Of a DNA stretch of 64,000 nucleotides, positions 19,393 to 28,443 are shown piece after piece; position 1 is the stretch's first letter, and each line of letters begins with the position of its first letter. The stretch spans positions 1 to 64,000 of the forward strand of contig CAJTFX010000011.1 of assembly GCA_910575555.1 (NCBI GenBank), written 5' to 3'. Below the pieces are notes generated by a model. The model searched no databases. It was not told where the DNA came from and saw nothing but the letters and a program-made list of their open reading frames with translations. Both the position numbers and the translations under genes were made by a program. This DNA comes from Lachnospiraceae bacterium. GTDB taxonomy: Bacteria; Bacillota; Clostridia; Lachnospirales; Lachnospiraceae.

Positions 19393-19724
19393 TTGGCCAT
19401 TTCCCGTGACAGGAACCCCCTGTCATTGATTAGTATGTCATTTTCATGGAAGCAGGAGGTATTTTTCAGCATCTTCCTGCATTGTTCCAGATCATAGGTC
19501 TTAAGTGTGCCAAATACGATCTCTTCCGCAATCCCTGAATCATTCAGGATGCCTCTTAGGACACCCAGTTTATAGCCGCGCATGGCTTCCCCGTCTATCT
19601 TTACTGCAGAAGCATTCTCATAATTGTCATTGTCCAGGTTGACAAGGATCTTTGTGCAGTCCAGTATGTGGACACATGGCTGGATATCCAGTTTTTTCAT
19701 CAGATGTTCCTTTACATAACTGTT
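19386..19724 (-). pseudogene. Fragment of the IS4-family transposase
   Basis: This inverted segment matches positions of about 490-836 of the IS4 element at the window start with only scattered differences (for example NSYVKEHLMKKLDIQPCVHILDCTKI and LINDRGFLSREMANYL). Both IS ends and the Y-R-E-K catalytic region are missing. It replaced the 3' end of the IS110 gene. Confidence 0.9.
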
Positions 19725-19834
19725 AATGAAGATTCCCATTTATAACACCCTGTTTACCTTTGATAGGGTTTTGTCTCCACACTCTGTTTTATAATAATTT
19801 TTCAACTTCTGATATAAATGCTTTCTGCAATACC

Positions 19835-19877
19835 TTAGATTCAGAGGCTGTCTATCCCTGGCAGCCCCTGAATCTAA
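19835..19877. repeat. Hairpin at the end of the Uma2 gene
   Basis: TTAGATTCAGAGGCTG (19835-19850) pairs with CAGCCCCTGAATCTAA (19862-19877), 15 of 16 bases, around an 11-base loop. It includes the Uma2 stop codon. No T-run follows in either direction, so it may be a 3' stabiliser or a weak terminator. Confidence 0.65.
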
Positions 19878-20428
19878 TTAATTCCCTCAAATATTTCACC
19901 CAATGTCATTTTAATATGTGGAAATTCCCTTAAGCATATTTCTGTTTCCGCGTTATAATCCTCATCTTCCTTATCATCTTCTAGCATATAACTTTGATTC
20001 AATACATATTTTCCATCTTCCAGATAATATATTTCGACGAACCCTCTTGGCGACACAATCCAGTATTCCGCAACGCCCGCCTGTTCATAAATATCTTTTT
20101 TTACCGTCTTATCTTTTTTGGCTGTTGATGGGCTTAAGGTTTCCACTATAAATTTAGGCACTCCGCTATAAAAACTTCCTTTTAGATGTTTTCGATCACA
20201 AACTATCATAATATCTGGACACAAATAATCATCATTTACAGCTGGATGGTATTTAAAATCTAAATTCTCTATAAACACAAGACACAGACTGTCTTTTAAC
20301 CCATATTTTATAATCGCATTGATATTATTGTTGATTATGCCATGTTTAAATCCTGGCATTGGCGACATATCATAAACTATGCCATTTATCTTTTCATCCT
20401 TTTTACGTCCCAATTCCGCCAAGCACAT
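19874..20428 (-). CDS. Uma2-family PD-(D/E)XK nuclease-like protein
   Basis: Intact Uma2/DUF820 protein of 184 residues. N-terminal GIVYDMSPMPGFKHGIINNNI carries the usual His; LCPDIMIVCDRKHLKGSFYSGVPKFIVETLSPSTAKKDKTVKK contains the fold's Asp, the Glu of VETLSPST and following Lys residues; AGVAEYWIVSPRGFVEIYYLEDG is the conserved C-terminal strand pair. Such genes are abundant in Firmicutes and cyanobacteria; biological targets are unknown. The start has AAAGGATG 8 bases upstream. It is a single-gene unit followed by the hairpin at 19835-19877 and lies next to a SIR2 remnant. Confidence 0.85.
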   Translation of the reverse strand: MCLAELGRKKDEKINGIVYDMSPMPGFKHGIINNNINAIIKYGLKDSLCLVFIENLDFKYHPAVNDDYLCPDIMIVCDRKHLKGSFYSGVPKFIVETLSPSTAKKDKTVKKDIYEQAGVAEYWIVSPRGFVEIYYLEDGKYVLNQSYMLEDDKEDEDYNAETEICLREFPHIKMTLGEIFEGIN

Positions 20429-20478
20429 ACTATCACATCCTTTCCTAAACAGTACCCTGCATTGTCATCCCTGGCTTC

Positions 20479-20822
20479 TTATATTTTACCTTCTATTTGT
20501 TCCAAAAAGAATTTAGTCATCTGGCAATCATGTTGTTTTATTGCCTGATTGACCCATTTCTTAGCCTCTGCTGCTTTAGAATTGCATAATGGTTCATTCC
20601 TGGCACTAAAATACTGTCCAAAACATCCATGGTAAGATCTTGTTCCAGGCTGCATCCTAAGAACAATATGGGCTTTTGCACAAAACATTGTTTTATCTCC
20701 TGCGGCAAAGGTGCCGTTTGCCCATAATGCAGGTTACATTGTTTTTTCGTAAATACCATACTGCTATATTCGATCAAATTTTTATCCCCCATGTTTGATC
20801 TGTTATACTGCTTAACCAACAT
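20479..20822 (-). pseudogene. C-terminal remnant of a SIR2-family protein
   Basis: Two overlapping frames together read as the end of a SIR2-like (NAD-binding) protein. The first holds FTKKQCNLHYGQTAPLP and KPILFLGCSLEQDLTMDVL, a characteristic LFLGCSL-x-x-D motif, then MNHYAIL. After a frameshift near 20590 the second continues KAAEAKKWVNQAIKQHDCQM to the stop at 20479. The catalytic N-terminal half is absent. SIR2 NADases are effectors of Thoeris and other antiphage systems, so this may be what is left of an immunity effector in the island. Confidence 0.7.
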
Positions 20823-21006
20823 TATTTTACCATAAAAATATAGATACTTCTACTGAAAATATACTTGAGTTTCCGCAGATTTATCCACAGAACCCCCCTA
20901 ATTCCTTCAGCCTTATTATTAACAACTCAAACTTCGCACATAGATTTTGCCTATGCACCTTGAAAATTCAATACCTGGATGTTATTCAGTTGACAAAAGT
21001 CTGCTG
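20823..21006. other. Gene-free stretch
   Basis: AT-rich, no open frame of note, no palindrome or promoter that I can support. Confidence 0.5.
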
Positions 21007-21430
21007 TTACGCTGCTTGAAACTGCGCTTTCAGCAAAGCAGGTAATGTATTCATAAATGTGTCAACGAGTTCGTCGATTTTATCGTCGGACAGCCCTGTA
21101 TGGTTGTTACGTATGGTTCGGAACATTTGAAGCAGCATTCGAAATGCCTGTATCCATGTGATGTGAGACATTTCATCAGAAAAATATAGAAAAAGTTCTC
21201 CCAGCGAACGGTTATCGCTCCCTTCCCTGATTTCCAAAGACAGCATCATATATCGTGTAAAAACGCGCTTACCATAAATACGGATGATTTCATTTCCAGC
21301 TGTCAAAAAGGACATACTTTGCCGGAAGCGCCGCTTTCTTAGCAGTTTTTAAAAGCTCAAGCATGGCCTGTGTCCCTTTTTGAATGGAAAGCAGCATTTT
21401 TTGATAATTGATTTTGGAATAGTTCTTTCC
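21007..21430 (-). pseudogene. Remnant of a second, different IS4-like transposase
   Basis: The upstream part reads QKMLLSIQKGTQAMLELL then AALPAKYVLFDSW, the DDE strand of IS4-type transposases. It is fused by deletion and frameshift to a C-terminal piece (NEIIRIYGKRVFTRYMML, then SLGELFLYFSDEMSHITWIQA). The segment between GKR and VFTRYMML, which normally carries the Y-R-E-K motif, is lost. Not closely similar to the IS4 element at the window start. Confidence 0.65.
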
Positions 21431-21454
21431 ATCATTATACAGTCGTGGTATAAT
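21426..21454 (+). promoter_or_regulatory. Promoter of YkgJ copy 2, shared with cassette at 28.6 kb
   Basis: TTTCCA (21426-21431), 17 bp, TATAAT (21449-21454), followed by GGAGGGA before the GTG start. About 55 bases (21413-21467) closely match 28553-28607 ahead of the LanM-like cassette. Confidence 0.65.
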
Positions 21455-21476
21455 TCAGGCATGGAGGGAACTGAAA

Positions 21477-21986
21477 GTGATAGCGCCGAGAAAAGTAAAA
21501 TTTGAATCAGGAAAAAGAGAGCAGGAAAATATAGAATTTCGGACGTTTCTAAAATGCAATGCGGATGAAAAAACATTGGATGAGCAGTTTGCTAAGCTGC
21601 ATCAGGAACTGTTTGAAACTTATGACTGCAGCCGATGCAGAAATTGCTGCAAGATGTATTATGGTGCAATACCGCAAGAGGATTTAGAGGCGGACGCCAG
21701 CTATTTAGGAATGTCAAAGGAAGAATTTATAGCGGAATACTTGAAAGAAAAGCCTGTAGACGGAAGATATACAACCCAGCATAAGCCCTGTGATTTTCTG
21801 GATGTAAATGGTTTCTGTAAATTGGGAGAACGCCGACCGGAAAGCTGCAAAAAGTTTCCATATACGGATCAGCCAGAACGGCTCCAGAGCCTGTACAGTG
21901 TGCTTGAAGCGGTAGAAGTCTGTCCGGTTGCATTTGAAATATACGAAAGGCTGAAAAAAGAGTATGGGTTTCGTTATAAAAGATAA
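21477..21986 (+). CDS. YkgJ-family cysteine-cluster protein, copy 2
   Basis: Same length (169 residues) and very similar to copy 1 at 7455-7964, with CSRCRNCC, CDFLDVNGFCKLGERRPESC and EVCPV. One difference may matter: copy 1 has GECRPKSC where this has GERRPESC, so one cysteine is lost here. Start is GTG 21477 with GGAGGGA 7 bases upstream. A ParA remnant follows, in the reverse order compared with copy 1, where ParA comes first. Confidence 0.85.
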   Translation: MIAPRKVKFESGKREQENIEFRTFLKCNADEKTLDEQFAKLHQELFETYDCSRCRNCCKMYYGAIPQEDLEADASYLGMSKEEFIAEYLKEKPVDGRYTTQHKPCDFLDVNGFCKLGERRPESCKKFPYTDQPERLQSLYSVLEAVEVCPVAFEIYERLKKEYGFRYKR

Positions 21987-22046
21987 ATTTACAATGGACA
22001 TGGTATGAAGTACAGGCAGATAAACAGCTGCGAATGAGGAGAGTTT

Positions 22047-22583
22047 TGATATTGCTGACAGGTTTTTTAAGGATACAAGGAATATTCTGGTGATTTCAAG
22101 ATTTTTGGATGATATTCAGGAGGAAATGGATTATGATTTTATTTTGATTGACTGTCCGCCTTCAGTAATCTGATCATTCAGAGTGTGTTTTTGGCCTGTG
22201 ATTATTATTTGATACCAACTGTGGGAGATGAAATAAGTACAGACGGCGTAGCGGATTATATCACAGAGATTGAAAGCGCCTATTTAAAATATGCCTATGA
22301 TGATAAGATTGGCGGAGTAATCCTGGAATATTATTTTGGAAAAAGGCCAGAATTCATTGGCGTGCTTGAAACGATGTATAAAGGCCGTCCCGGAAACAGG
22401 AATATGAGTATTTTGAAAGCGCTGGATGGAGCGATCAGTGCGGTAAAGCCCGAATCAATGATTACTGAGACAGAATATGCGTATCCAGGGTATCGCCATA
22501 TTTTTAATACAAATAAAATCAAATATTTACCCCATTCAGAACAAGTTCCAAATAAAGACCGGCAAAACCACAGAGGGAGATGA
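22047..22583 (+). pseudogene. ParA-like ATPase remnant
   Basis: Closely related to the ParA-like gene at 5851. It begins in the middle of the protein (DIADRFFKDTRNILVISRFLDD), lacks the P-loop half, and has a small deletion at the Walker B region near 22163 (CCGCCT followed by a shifted frame). From 22185 the frame is open (FLACDYYLIPTVGDEISTDG to YPGYRHIFN) and then ends in an unrelated tail. It cannot bind ATP. It immediately precedes the TIR-repeat gene at 22589. Confidence 0.85.
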
Positions 22584-22588
22584 GATAA

Positions 22589-25500
22589 GTGGGAAAAAGA
22601 ACTAAGGGAGAAAAATTTCACAATTATTACGGGTTTATCTGTCATAGGGAACCGGACAAATGGTTTGCGTTAAAGTTACAGCGCAAATTGGAACGATACC
22701 GCATTCCGGGGAGTATCCGGCGGGAAAACGGTATCCATACCAGCCATATCCGGCATATTTTTGTGGATAATCCGGATTTGTATGGGGCGGAATTGAAACA
22801 GAATATCATAGACAGTCTTAACAGTTCAGACAAATTGATTGTGATTTGTTCCCGGGAGAGCGCATCCCCGGTAAATGGGGAGAAAGAGTGGAGCAGTCCG
22901 GAGCAGATAGACTGGAAGGAGAATCCTGCCAAAACAGGCTGGATTGGATTTGAGATCCGTACTTTTATGGATAAAAATCCAGAAGATAAGCCCTATAAAA
23001 ATATCATTCCCGTTGTTATAGACGGAGATCCGAAAACGGGAGACTGTTTTCACTATCTTTTAAAGAAGTACATAGACAGGAATGAAATCAGGTGGTATGA
23101 CTTCAGGGAATGGGGAAAATGGAAGGCTCCCCGGAACAGGCAGGGAAAGCGGGATGCATGGACCGATCTGATCATTGAACTGCTGTCATTATCGGATGTG
23201 GAGGAATTCAGGAGAAGGGACAAAATAAGGCGTCGGCTGCAGACGGTTTCTGCCGGAGTGGGTGCGGCAGTTTTGGGGCTGTGTTCTGTCTGGGGATATG
23301 ATTACTGGGTACCCCATGAAAGGATTTATCAGGATTATGTTCTTGTAGATGAGAAACCAGTAGGCGTCCATGAATTGTCAGACAATGAGAGGAAGAAAGT
23401 TTCGGATTATTACAGCATTACCACCAGAAAATCCAGCAGGACTATTCGGTTAGAGCACCTTAATTCCTGTAACACGCCGGTGGAGGAGGATGCCTGGAAT
23501 CATCCATATGGGCCGATGATTGCTGTTTACAAATGCAGGGATAATGGAAAGCTGGATGTGGCGGAGTATTTAGATCGGAATGGAATCGTGCAGATGACCT
23601 ATTCTTATGCCACGGATATGGCGTTCGTCAGTTTTCAGGAGAATCAATATGTCAGCAGGCAGGTATATCCCATTTCCAGTATAAATGCTTACGGAATTCC
23701 CAACCGGATGAAAATAGACAGGTACGCCCTGAACATGGATGAAGAGGGAAAATTGTTTCGGCGCATGTATATGTCCGGGGTAAATTATGCCATCAATGAA
23801 GAAGGCATTGCAGGCGAGGAGTATATCTATGATTCTCAGGGGCGCATTACTTCTGTTTACTTTCTGAACAGAAAAGAGGAGAGAACGGTAAATCAAAATG
23901 GGGTTTCCGGTTTGAAGCTGACCTATGGAAAGAATGGCGCCGTCAGCTGTGCGGCTTATTATGGGCTGGAAGATGAACTGACCTATGGGCCGGATGCCTT
24001 CGCTTATATGAAAATGAAAGAAGATGGAGCGGAAAGGGTTACAGAATATTACGGGATAGATGGAAATTTAGTGATTTCAGGAAAGGGATACGCCATCTGC
24101 CGGGAACGATATAATGATAAAATGCAAATAGAACACAGGGCTTATTACGGAACGGAACAAGAGCCTGTATTTTGTGAAGATAAATTTCACGCCGTTTCCT
24201 TTCAATATAATGAATTTGGCGATCCTGCTGTGACGGAATATTTGAATGGAGACGGGGAACGGATCTTGTGCAAAGACGGATATGCTGTCCTTAAGCTGGA
24301 TTATGATCCCTGCGGGAATATTTTACAGGAAGATTATTACGGTTCAGACAATCAGCCCCTTGTGATGGACAACCAGGCGTTTCGCATCAAGCGTAAATTT
24401 GACGCCAAAGGGTATTTGAGGGAGGAGGCTTATTATGGCGTTTCCGGGGAAGAGATTTTTTCCAGGGAAGGATATTTCTGCAAAAAAAATGAGATTGACA
24501 CGAAAGGGAGATTAGCGTCAGTGTCTTATTATGGGACAAAGGGAGAGTCTGTGTATTGCACTGAGGGCTATCATAAAGCTGCTTTTGGATATGATGATCG
24601 GGATAACCTGTGGCTGGTTGAGGTTTATGGAACGAAAGGGCAGTTAATTCCCTTCAGCGGCTCCTGGGCCAAGCAGGAATTATATTATAACGGCGGCGGA
24701 AATGTTGAAAGCGTCACGTATTATAACCAATTTGATAAATTAGTGAACGTTCCAGGCAATTATGCGAGGATAGAAAATGAGTATGACGACAGGGGATTGC
24801 TGGAATCCACATCCTATTATAATGCAGAGGGAAAACTGTCAGCGGATCGTTCCATGGATGCATCAGGCGTCCAGGTAGGAGAGCGTTTTTTTGCGAAAGT
24901 GGTCTTTGCATATGACGAAGGGGGAAATCCTGAGAAAACAGAATATTATGACGAAGAAGGAAACCTGACGTCAGACTATCCCTTTTCCGCAAAACTCCAA
25001 AAATATGATGAGACAGGAAAATTAATCCGGGACAGTTATGTATTGCCGGATGGGACAGGGCCGGAAAATTATTTTAATGATGTGTATTATACCTATGATG
25101 ATTACGGGCATTTGTCAAAAGCAGAGTACTATGGAGCGAAAGAAGCGCCTATGGAGACCCAGACCGTAACCGGAACAAAGGCTCACAGGATAATACAAAC
25201 CTTGGATTACCGGGGGAATGTGCTGGATCGGAGGGTCTATGACAAAGAGAAGAAACAGACAGAGCATGTGAGATATCAGTATAATAAGGATGGATTTGAG
25301 ACTTTCAGGGAGTACCTGGATGAAAAGGGGCAAAAGACTTTGTGCAGGAATGGGTATGCAAAGGCGGAAATGGAATATGACAAATGGAATAATCTGATTG
25401 GGTGTGCCTATTATGACGAAAATGATAACCTGACGGTTACAAAGCAGGGATATGCTTTTTACCGATGTGAGTTTGATAAAAATGGCATGATGACAGAGCT

Positions 25501-26299
25501 GGCATTCTTCGGCGGGGACGGGAAACCGATTAAGATTCCGAATGGATATTCCTGTATTCGGGAAACTGTGGATCAAAGAAGAAATGTCACAGAGGCAGTA
25601 TTTCTGGATGAAACAGGAGAAGAAATCTTTGCCTATCATGTGTCCTATAATGAACATGGGCAAAAAATTATGGAATCCCGGGAGATTTCCGGAGCGCCGG
25701 ATAACGTCCAATGGCTCGCCAGGAAAAATCTGTACTATGATTCTTATGGAAACCAGTGCCGGGAAGAATATTATGACGAGACAGGAAAACCGGTATTAGC
25801 ATATAGCGTACTCGCCGGATGGGAGTCCGTATACAATGAATTAGGTCTGGAAACAAAAAGAACTTATTTAGACACGGATTTGAAGCCGGCGTGTATTCCG
25901 GAAGGGTTTGCTTCTGCAGAATTTCAGTATGATGACTATGGAAGGGAAAAAGAGAGAAAATTTTTGGATGAAAACGGGAGAGAATCAAACTGTAAGTTTG
26001 GATTCAGCCGTTATGAAATTACATATACGGAAAATGGTGAAATCAAAGATACGGTGTTTTATGATGCGGCAGGGAACGTATTGACGGACGTGAACGGGGA
26101 AGTGTCATTGGTGGAGTTAAATATCAATGGGCGTACAAATCCGGACGGCGCAAGATACCATGCAGAGTTGGGGCAATGGAGCAGAGGCCCTGTGGTGAGT
26201 CAGTCCCGCAAGGTTACCCGCATTGCGTTTTACGATGAGGATGGAAGCTGTGATTTAATGCTGCAGCCCTATGTTCCTTTGCGGCCTTATGGAATGTAA
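22589..26299 (+). CDS. TIR-TM-YD/MORN-like repeat receptor protein
   Basis: Protein of 1,236 residues. Residues 12-200 form a TIR-type domain (NYYGFICHREPDKW start; TGWIGFEIRTFMDKN, with Glu122 at the catalytic position four after Trp118). A basic run FRRRDKIRRR (about 208-217) precedes one TM helix (about 218-236), predicting TIR inside and the remainder outside. From about residue 390 to the end are some 20 or more repeats of about 40 residues built on a Y-Y-G/D-x-x-G-x-x/L core (EYYGIDGNLV, AYYGVSGEEIF, EYYDETGKPVL), resembling YD or MORN/YwqK-type beta repeats. Start is GTG 22589 after GGGAGATGAG. Same plan as the 913-residue protein at 2208 but with a different outer domain. NAD hydrolysis and signalling are known for TIR domains; a receptor role is inferred. 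Confidence 0.8.
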   Translation: MGKRTKGEKFHNYYGFICHREPDKWFALKLQRKLERYRIPGSIRRENGIHTSHIRHIFVDNPDLYGAELKQNIIDSLNSSDKLIVICSRESASPVNGEKEWSSPEQIDWKENPAKTGWIGFEIRTFMDKNPEDKPYKNIIPVVIDGDPKTGDCFHYLLKKYIDRNEIRWYDFREWGKWKAPRNRQGKRDAWTDLIIELLSLSDVEEFRRRDKIRRRLQTVSAGVGAAVLGLCSVWGYDYWVPHERIYQDYVLVDEKPVGVHELSDNERKKVSDYYSITTRKSSRTIRLEHLNSCNTPVEEDAWNHPYGPMIAVYKCRDNGKLDVAEYLDRNGIVQMTYSYATDMAFVSFQENQYVSRQVYPISSINAYGIPNRMKIDRYALNMDEEGKLFRRMYMSGVNYAINEEGIAGEEYIYDSQGRITSVYFLNRKEERTVNQNGVSGLKLTYGKNGAVSCAAYYGLEDELTYGPDAFAYMKMKEDGAERVTEYYGIDGNLVISGKGYAICRERYNDKMQIEHRAYYGTEQEPVFCEDKFHAVSFQYNEFGDPAVTEYLNGDGERILCKDGYAVLKLDYDPCGNILQEDYYGSDNQPLVMDNQAFRIKRKFDAKGYLREEAYYGVSGEEIFSREGYFCKKNEIDTKGRLASVSYYGTKGESVYCTEGYHKAAFGYDDRDNLWLVEVYGTKGQLIPFSGSWAKQELYYNGGGNVESVTYYNQFDKLVNVPGNYARIENEYDDRGLLESTSYYNAEGKLSADRSMDASGVQVGERFFAKVVFAYDEGGNPEKTEYYDEEGNLTSDYPFSAKLQKYDETGKLIRDSYVLPDGTGPENYFNDVYYTYDDYGHLSKAEYYGAKEAPMETQTVTGTKAHRIIQTLDYRGNVLDRRVYDKEKKQTEHVRYQYNKDGFETFREYLDEKGQKTLCRNGYAKAEMEYDKWNNLIGCAYYDENDNLTVTKQGYAFYRCEFDKNGMMTELAFFGGDGKPIKIPNGYSCIRETVDQRRNVTEAVFLDETGEEIFAYHVSYNEHGQKIMESREISGAPDNVQWLARKNLYYDSYGNQCREEYYDETGKPVLAYSVLAGWESVYNELGLETKRTYLDTDLKPACIPEGFASAEFQYDDYGREKERKFLDENGRESNCKFGFSRYEITYTENGEIKDTVFYDAAGNVLTDVNGEVSLVELNINGRTNPDGARYHAELGQWSRGPVVSQSRKVTRIAFYDEDGSCDLMLQPYVPLRPYGM

Positions 26300-26501
26300 G
26301 AAATTACTTTGCAGACTGGAAAGTATCCTGGAGAAGATAGAAAAACACGAAATAAAGGGGCTGCCGGGAAATGACTGTTTTTCGCAACATATGGTGAGCG
26401 TTTTGATATTATGGCAATCTATTGTGAGCGAATTCCATTTTCCGACAGACACCCTTTATTTGGAAGCAGCAGTTGTTATGTGTGAAGTGTTGTGCGGTTA
26501 G
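26289..26501 (+). CDS. Small hypothetical ORF overlapping TIR gene end
   Basis: ATG 26289 overlaps the last 11 bases of the TIR-repeat gene, a typical coupling arrangement. The 70-residue product (MECKKLLCRLESILEKIEKH start, EAAVVMCEVLCG end) is helical with several cysteines and ends 23 bases before the convergent TIR-SLOG gene. No family recognised and no separate ribosome site; it could be a chance frame. Confidence 0.35.
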   Translation: MECKKLLCRLESILEKIEKHEIKGLPGNDCFSQHMVSVLILWQSIVSEFHFPTDTLYLEAAVVMCEVLCG

Positions 26502-26524
26502 ATTTCAAGGTTCATGCACATATT

Positions 26525-28363
26525 TCAATCTATCGCATTTAACAGCCGTCGAATCATCAGGCGGTGATTCACATTATAAAACAGGCTCTCATTCAGATCT
26601 TTATCCCAGGGATTCAATTCAGACCAGGCATCTTTTTGAATCATTTCATAAGCGTATTCGCTGGAACGTCCGCCTACTGTTCCAACTAAAGCGACCGGAA
26701 GATTTACGCTCCTTGCCAGCTTGACTTCTCTGTCCACGCCCTGTTCGGATTTATCTTCTTTTATTTTTCCGCCAAGGCAAATTAATAGTTCGCTTTTTTG
26801 GCTGCAAATCATATTCTCACGCATTTCCTGCAATCCGTCTGATAGTATAAGCGTACATGTTTCTTCCAATTCTTCTAAATTATATTCAGGAAGATATGCT
26901 TTGTCCATGTGCATCTCAATGGAATACCTGAGATCGGAGGCATATAATGTTCCAATGTCAAAGATAAGTTTTTGAAAGGTTGGATGCGCCCCGAAAACCA
27001 ATGTATATCCATTTTTAATGATTTCCCTGGAGTATACCAGAACTGCTTCTAACAAAGAATTTTTGTAAATCTCATCACAGTCCGGGAATGCGCCGGAAAG
27101 AATAATTCTCTTGTTGCGTTTTTTGCGTTTCACACCGGATACATTTTCAAGATTCATAATATAATCATCAAAATTTTCTTCTGTTACCTTTGCATCGCCT
27201 ATGGATTTTTCCCGCTGCCCATGGTTGGAAAGCAGGAATAAGCGGTCGCTTTTTTCGTATGTCTGTGCTTGCTTTACCTTTTGAATAAATCTGTCTATGT
27301 CGCTTTTTTGGGGATTTCGTCCAAAACATTGAATATAATGTTTTTTAATTCCTTTGTCATAGATATCCTTTGTTTGTTCTTTATACTCTATCTCATAGGC
27401 CAATATGGCATTTTTATCTCCTATTAATTTTATCTTTTTTGCATCGTCTAAGTCCCTGAGACATTCAATATGGGAGAATACCTGATTGGATGAGTTCATG
27501 ATAAGCTGAAAACATGTTTCTTCAATCTCATCAGTAATTTCAATTAACCGTTCCTGACAGTCAAACTCTTCGCTTTTATAGCAGAGCATGGGACGCTCTC
27601 CTGGACGTATTTCCATATTGGAATAAGGTGCATTATCAATTTGAATCCACAAAATAGGGATATCATAAATTAGCGCGTAGCATAGCTCTTTCATGATATA
27701 AGGAGAATTCTGCGCTTCCTCTGTCTGCAGAAATATCAGCACATCGCTCATGGCAAGATTGATATCAATATCTTTCTGGGCGTCGTCTCCCACCTCCACA
27801 TGAACCACATCCCGGTAAACATTCCGTTCCCTTGTTAAATGCTTCAGTTCATCTGCAAGCTTTGCCGCTATATGCTCTCCGTCTATGCGCCGGTGGCTGA
27901 TAAAATATAAAACTTCGTCGCGATAGAGGGGCGAAAGAGTTTGGGCAATGATTTTTCTGGCAAAAATCTGTGCGATTGCCCTCATATTGTTTTTCAGCGG
28001 GTTTCGGTTCTCATTCCGGCAGGATACGTCAAAACTCTGTTTGTCGGACACCGGCTCTGGAGGACGTCTGCATTCCGGATTTTTTTCCATAGCGATTGCC
28101 CATATCCGGCTTTGAACGTCCGCATATTTTTTTATCAGCTTGAGGAAATTCTTTTGATAAGCGCCTTTTTCGGAATTGAAAAATATAAAAATATCGTTGG
28201 CGTCGGCAGCATCTTCTAAAAGCTGAGCCATTTGAAAATCTGTGGAAATATATAATCTGTTTGTTACATAGGTATCTAAAATTTCACGGCATGACGCAAA
28301 AAAAGCATTTGCATTGTCAACTGTTTGCATGGTTAACTGTGGTTCGCAAAAAATTACTCTCAT
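26525..28363 (-). CDS. TIR-SLOG fusion protein
   Basis: Protein of 612 residues, soluble. Residues 1-95 form a small alpha/beta domain that may be a degenerate second TIR (VIFCEPQL, IFIFFNSE). Residues 148-260 are a TIR domain (DEVLYFISHRRIDGEHIA; VHVEVGDD; SPYIMKEL with Glu226 at the catalytic position). Residues 418-575 resemble a SLOG (Rossmann-like, nucleotide-sensing) domain: KRIILSGAFPDC, YTLVFGAHPTFQ, ELLICLGGK, GVDREVKLARSVNLPVALVG. In Thoeris, a TIR makes a cyclic ADP-ribose isomer that a SLOG domain on the effector binds; here both are on one chain. ATG 28363 has AAGGAGGAG 4-5 bases upstream, better than the ATG at 28399. It is monocistronic with a palindrome in its leader. TIR and SLOG calls are by motif. 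Confidence 0.8.
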   Translation of the reverse strand: MRVIFCEPQLTMQTVDNANAFFASCREILDTYVTNRLYISTDFQMAQLLEDAADANDIFIFFNSEKGAYQKNFLKLIKKYADVQSRIWAIAMEKNPECRRPPEPVSDKQSFDVSCRNENRNPLKNNMRAIAQIFARKIIAQTLSPLYRDEVLYFISHRRIDGEHIAAKLADELKHLTRERNVYRDVVHVEVGDDAQKDIDINLAMSDVLIFLQTEEAQNSPYIMKELCYALIYDIPILWIQIDNAPYSNMEIRPGERPMLCYKSEEFDCQERLIEITDEIEETCFQLIMNSSNQVFSHIECLRDLDDAKKIKLIGDKNAILAYEIEYKEQTKDIYDKGIKKHYIQCFGRNPQKSDIDRFIQKVKQAQTYEKSDRLFLLSNHGQREKSIGDAKVTEENFDDYIMNLENVSGVKRKKRNKRIILSGAFPDCDEIYKNSLLEAVLVYSREIIKNGYTLVFGAHPTFQKLIFDIGTLYASDLRYSIEMHMDKAYLPEYNLEELEETCTLILSDGLQEMRENMICSQKSELLICLGGKIKEDKSEQGVDREVKLARSVNLPVALVGTVGGRSSEYAYEMIQKDAWSELNPWDKDLNESLFYNVNHRLMIRRLLNAID

Positions 28364-28443
28364 GATTCTCCTCCTTCTATAAAAATTATTGTTACACACA
28401 AATAAAGTTATACCTCATATCCTGTAACCGTTCTTTTTTATTT

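Noticed and set aside
7306-19774. Shared GATAGGGTTTTGT near 7306 and 19762 as attachment sites
   Set aside because: Only 13 bp, not at clear element borders; too weak.
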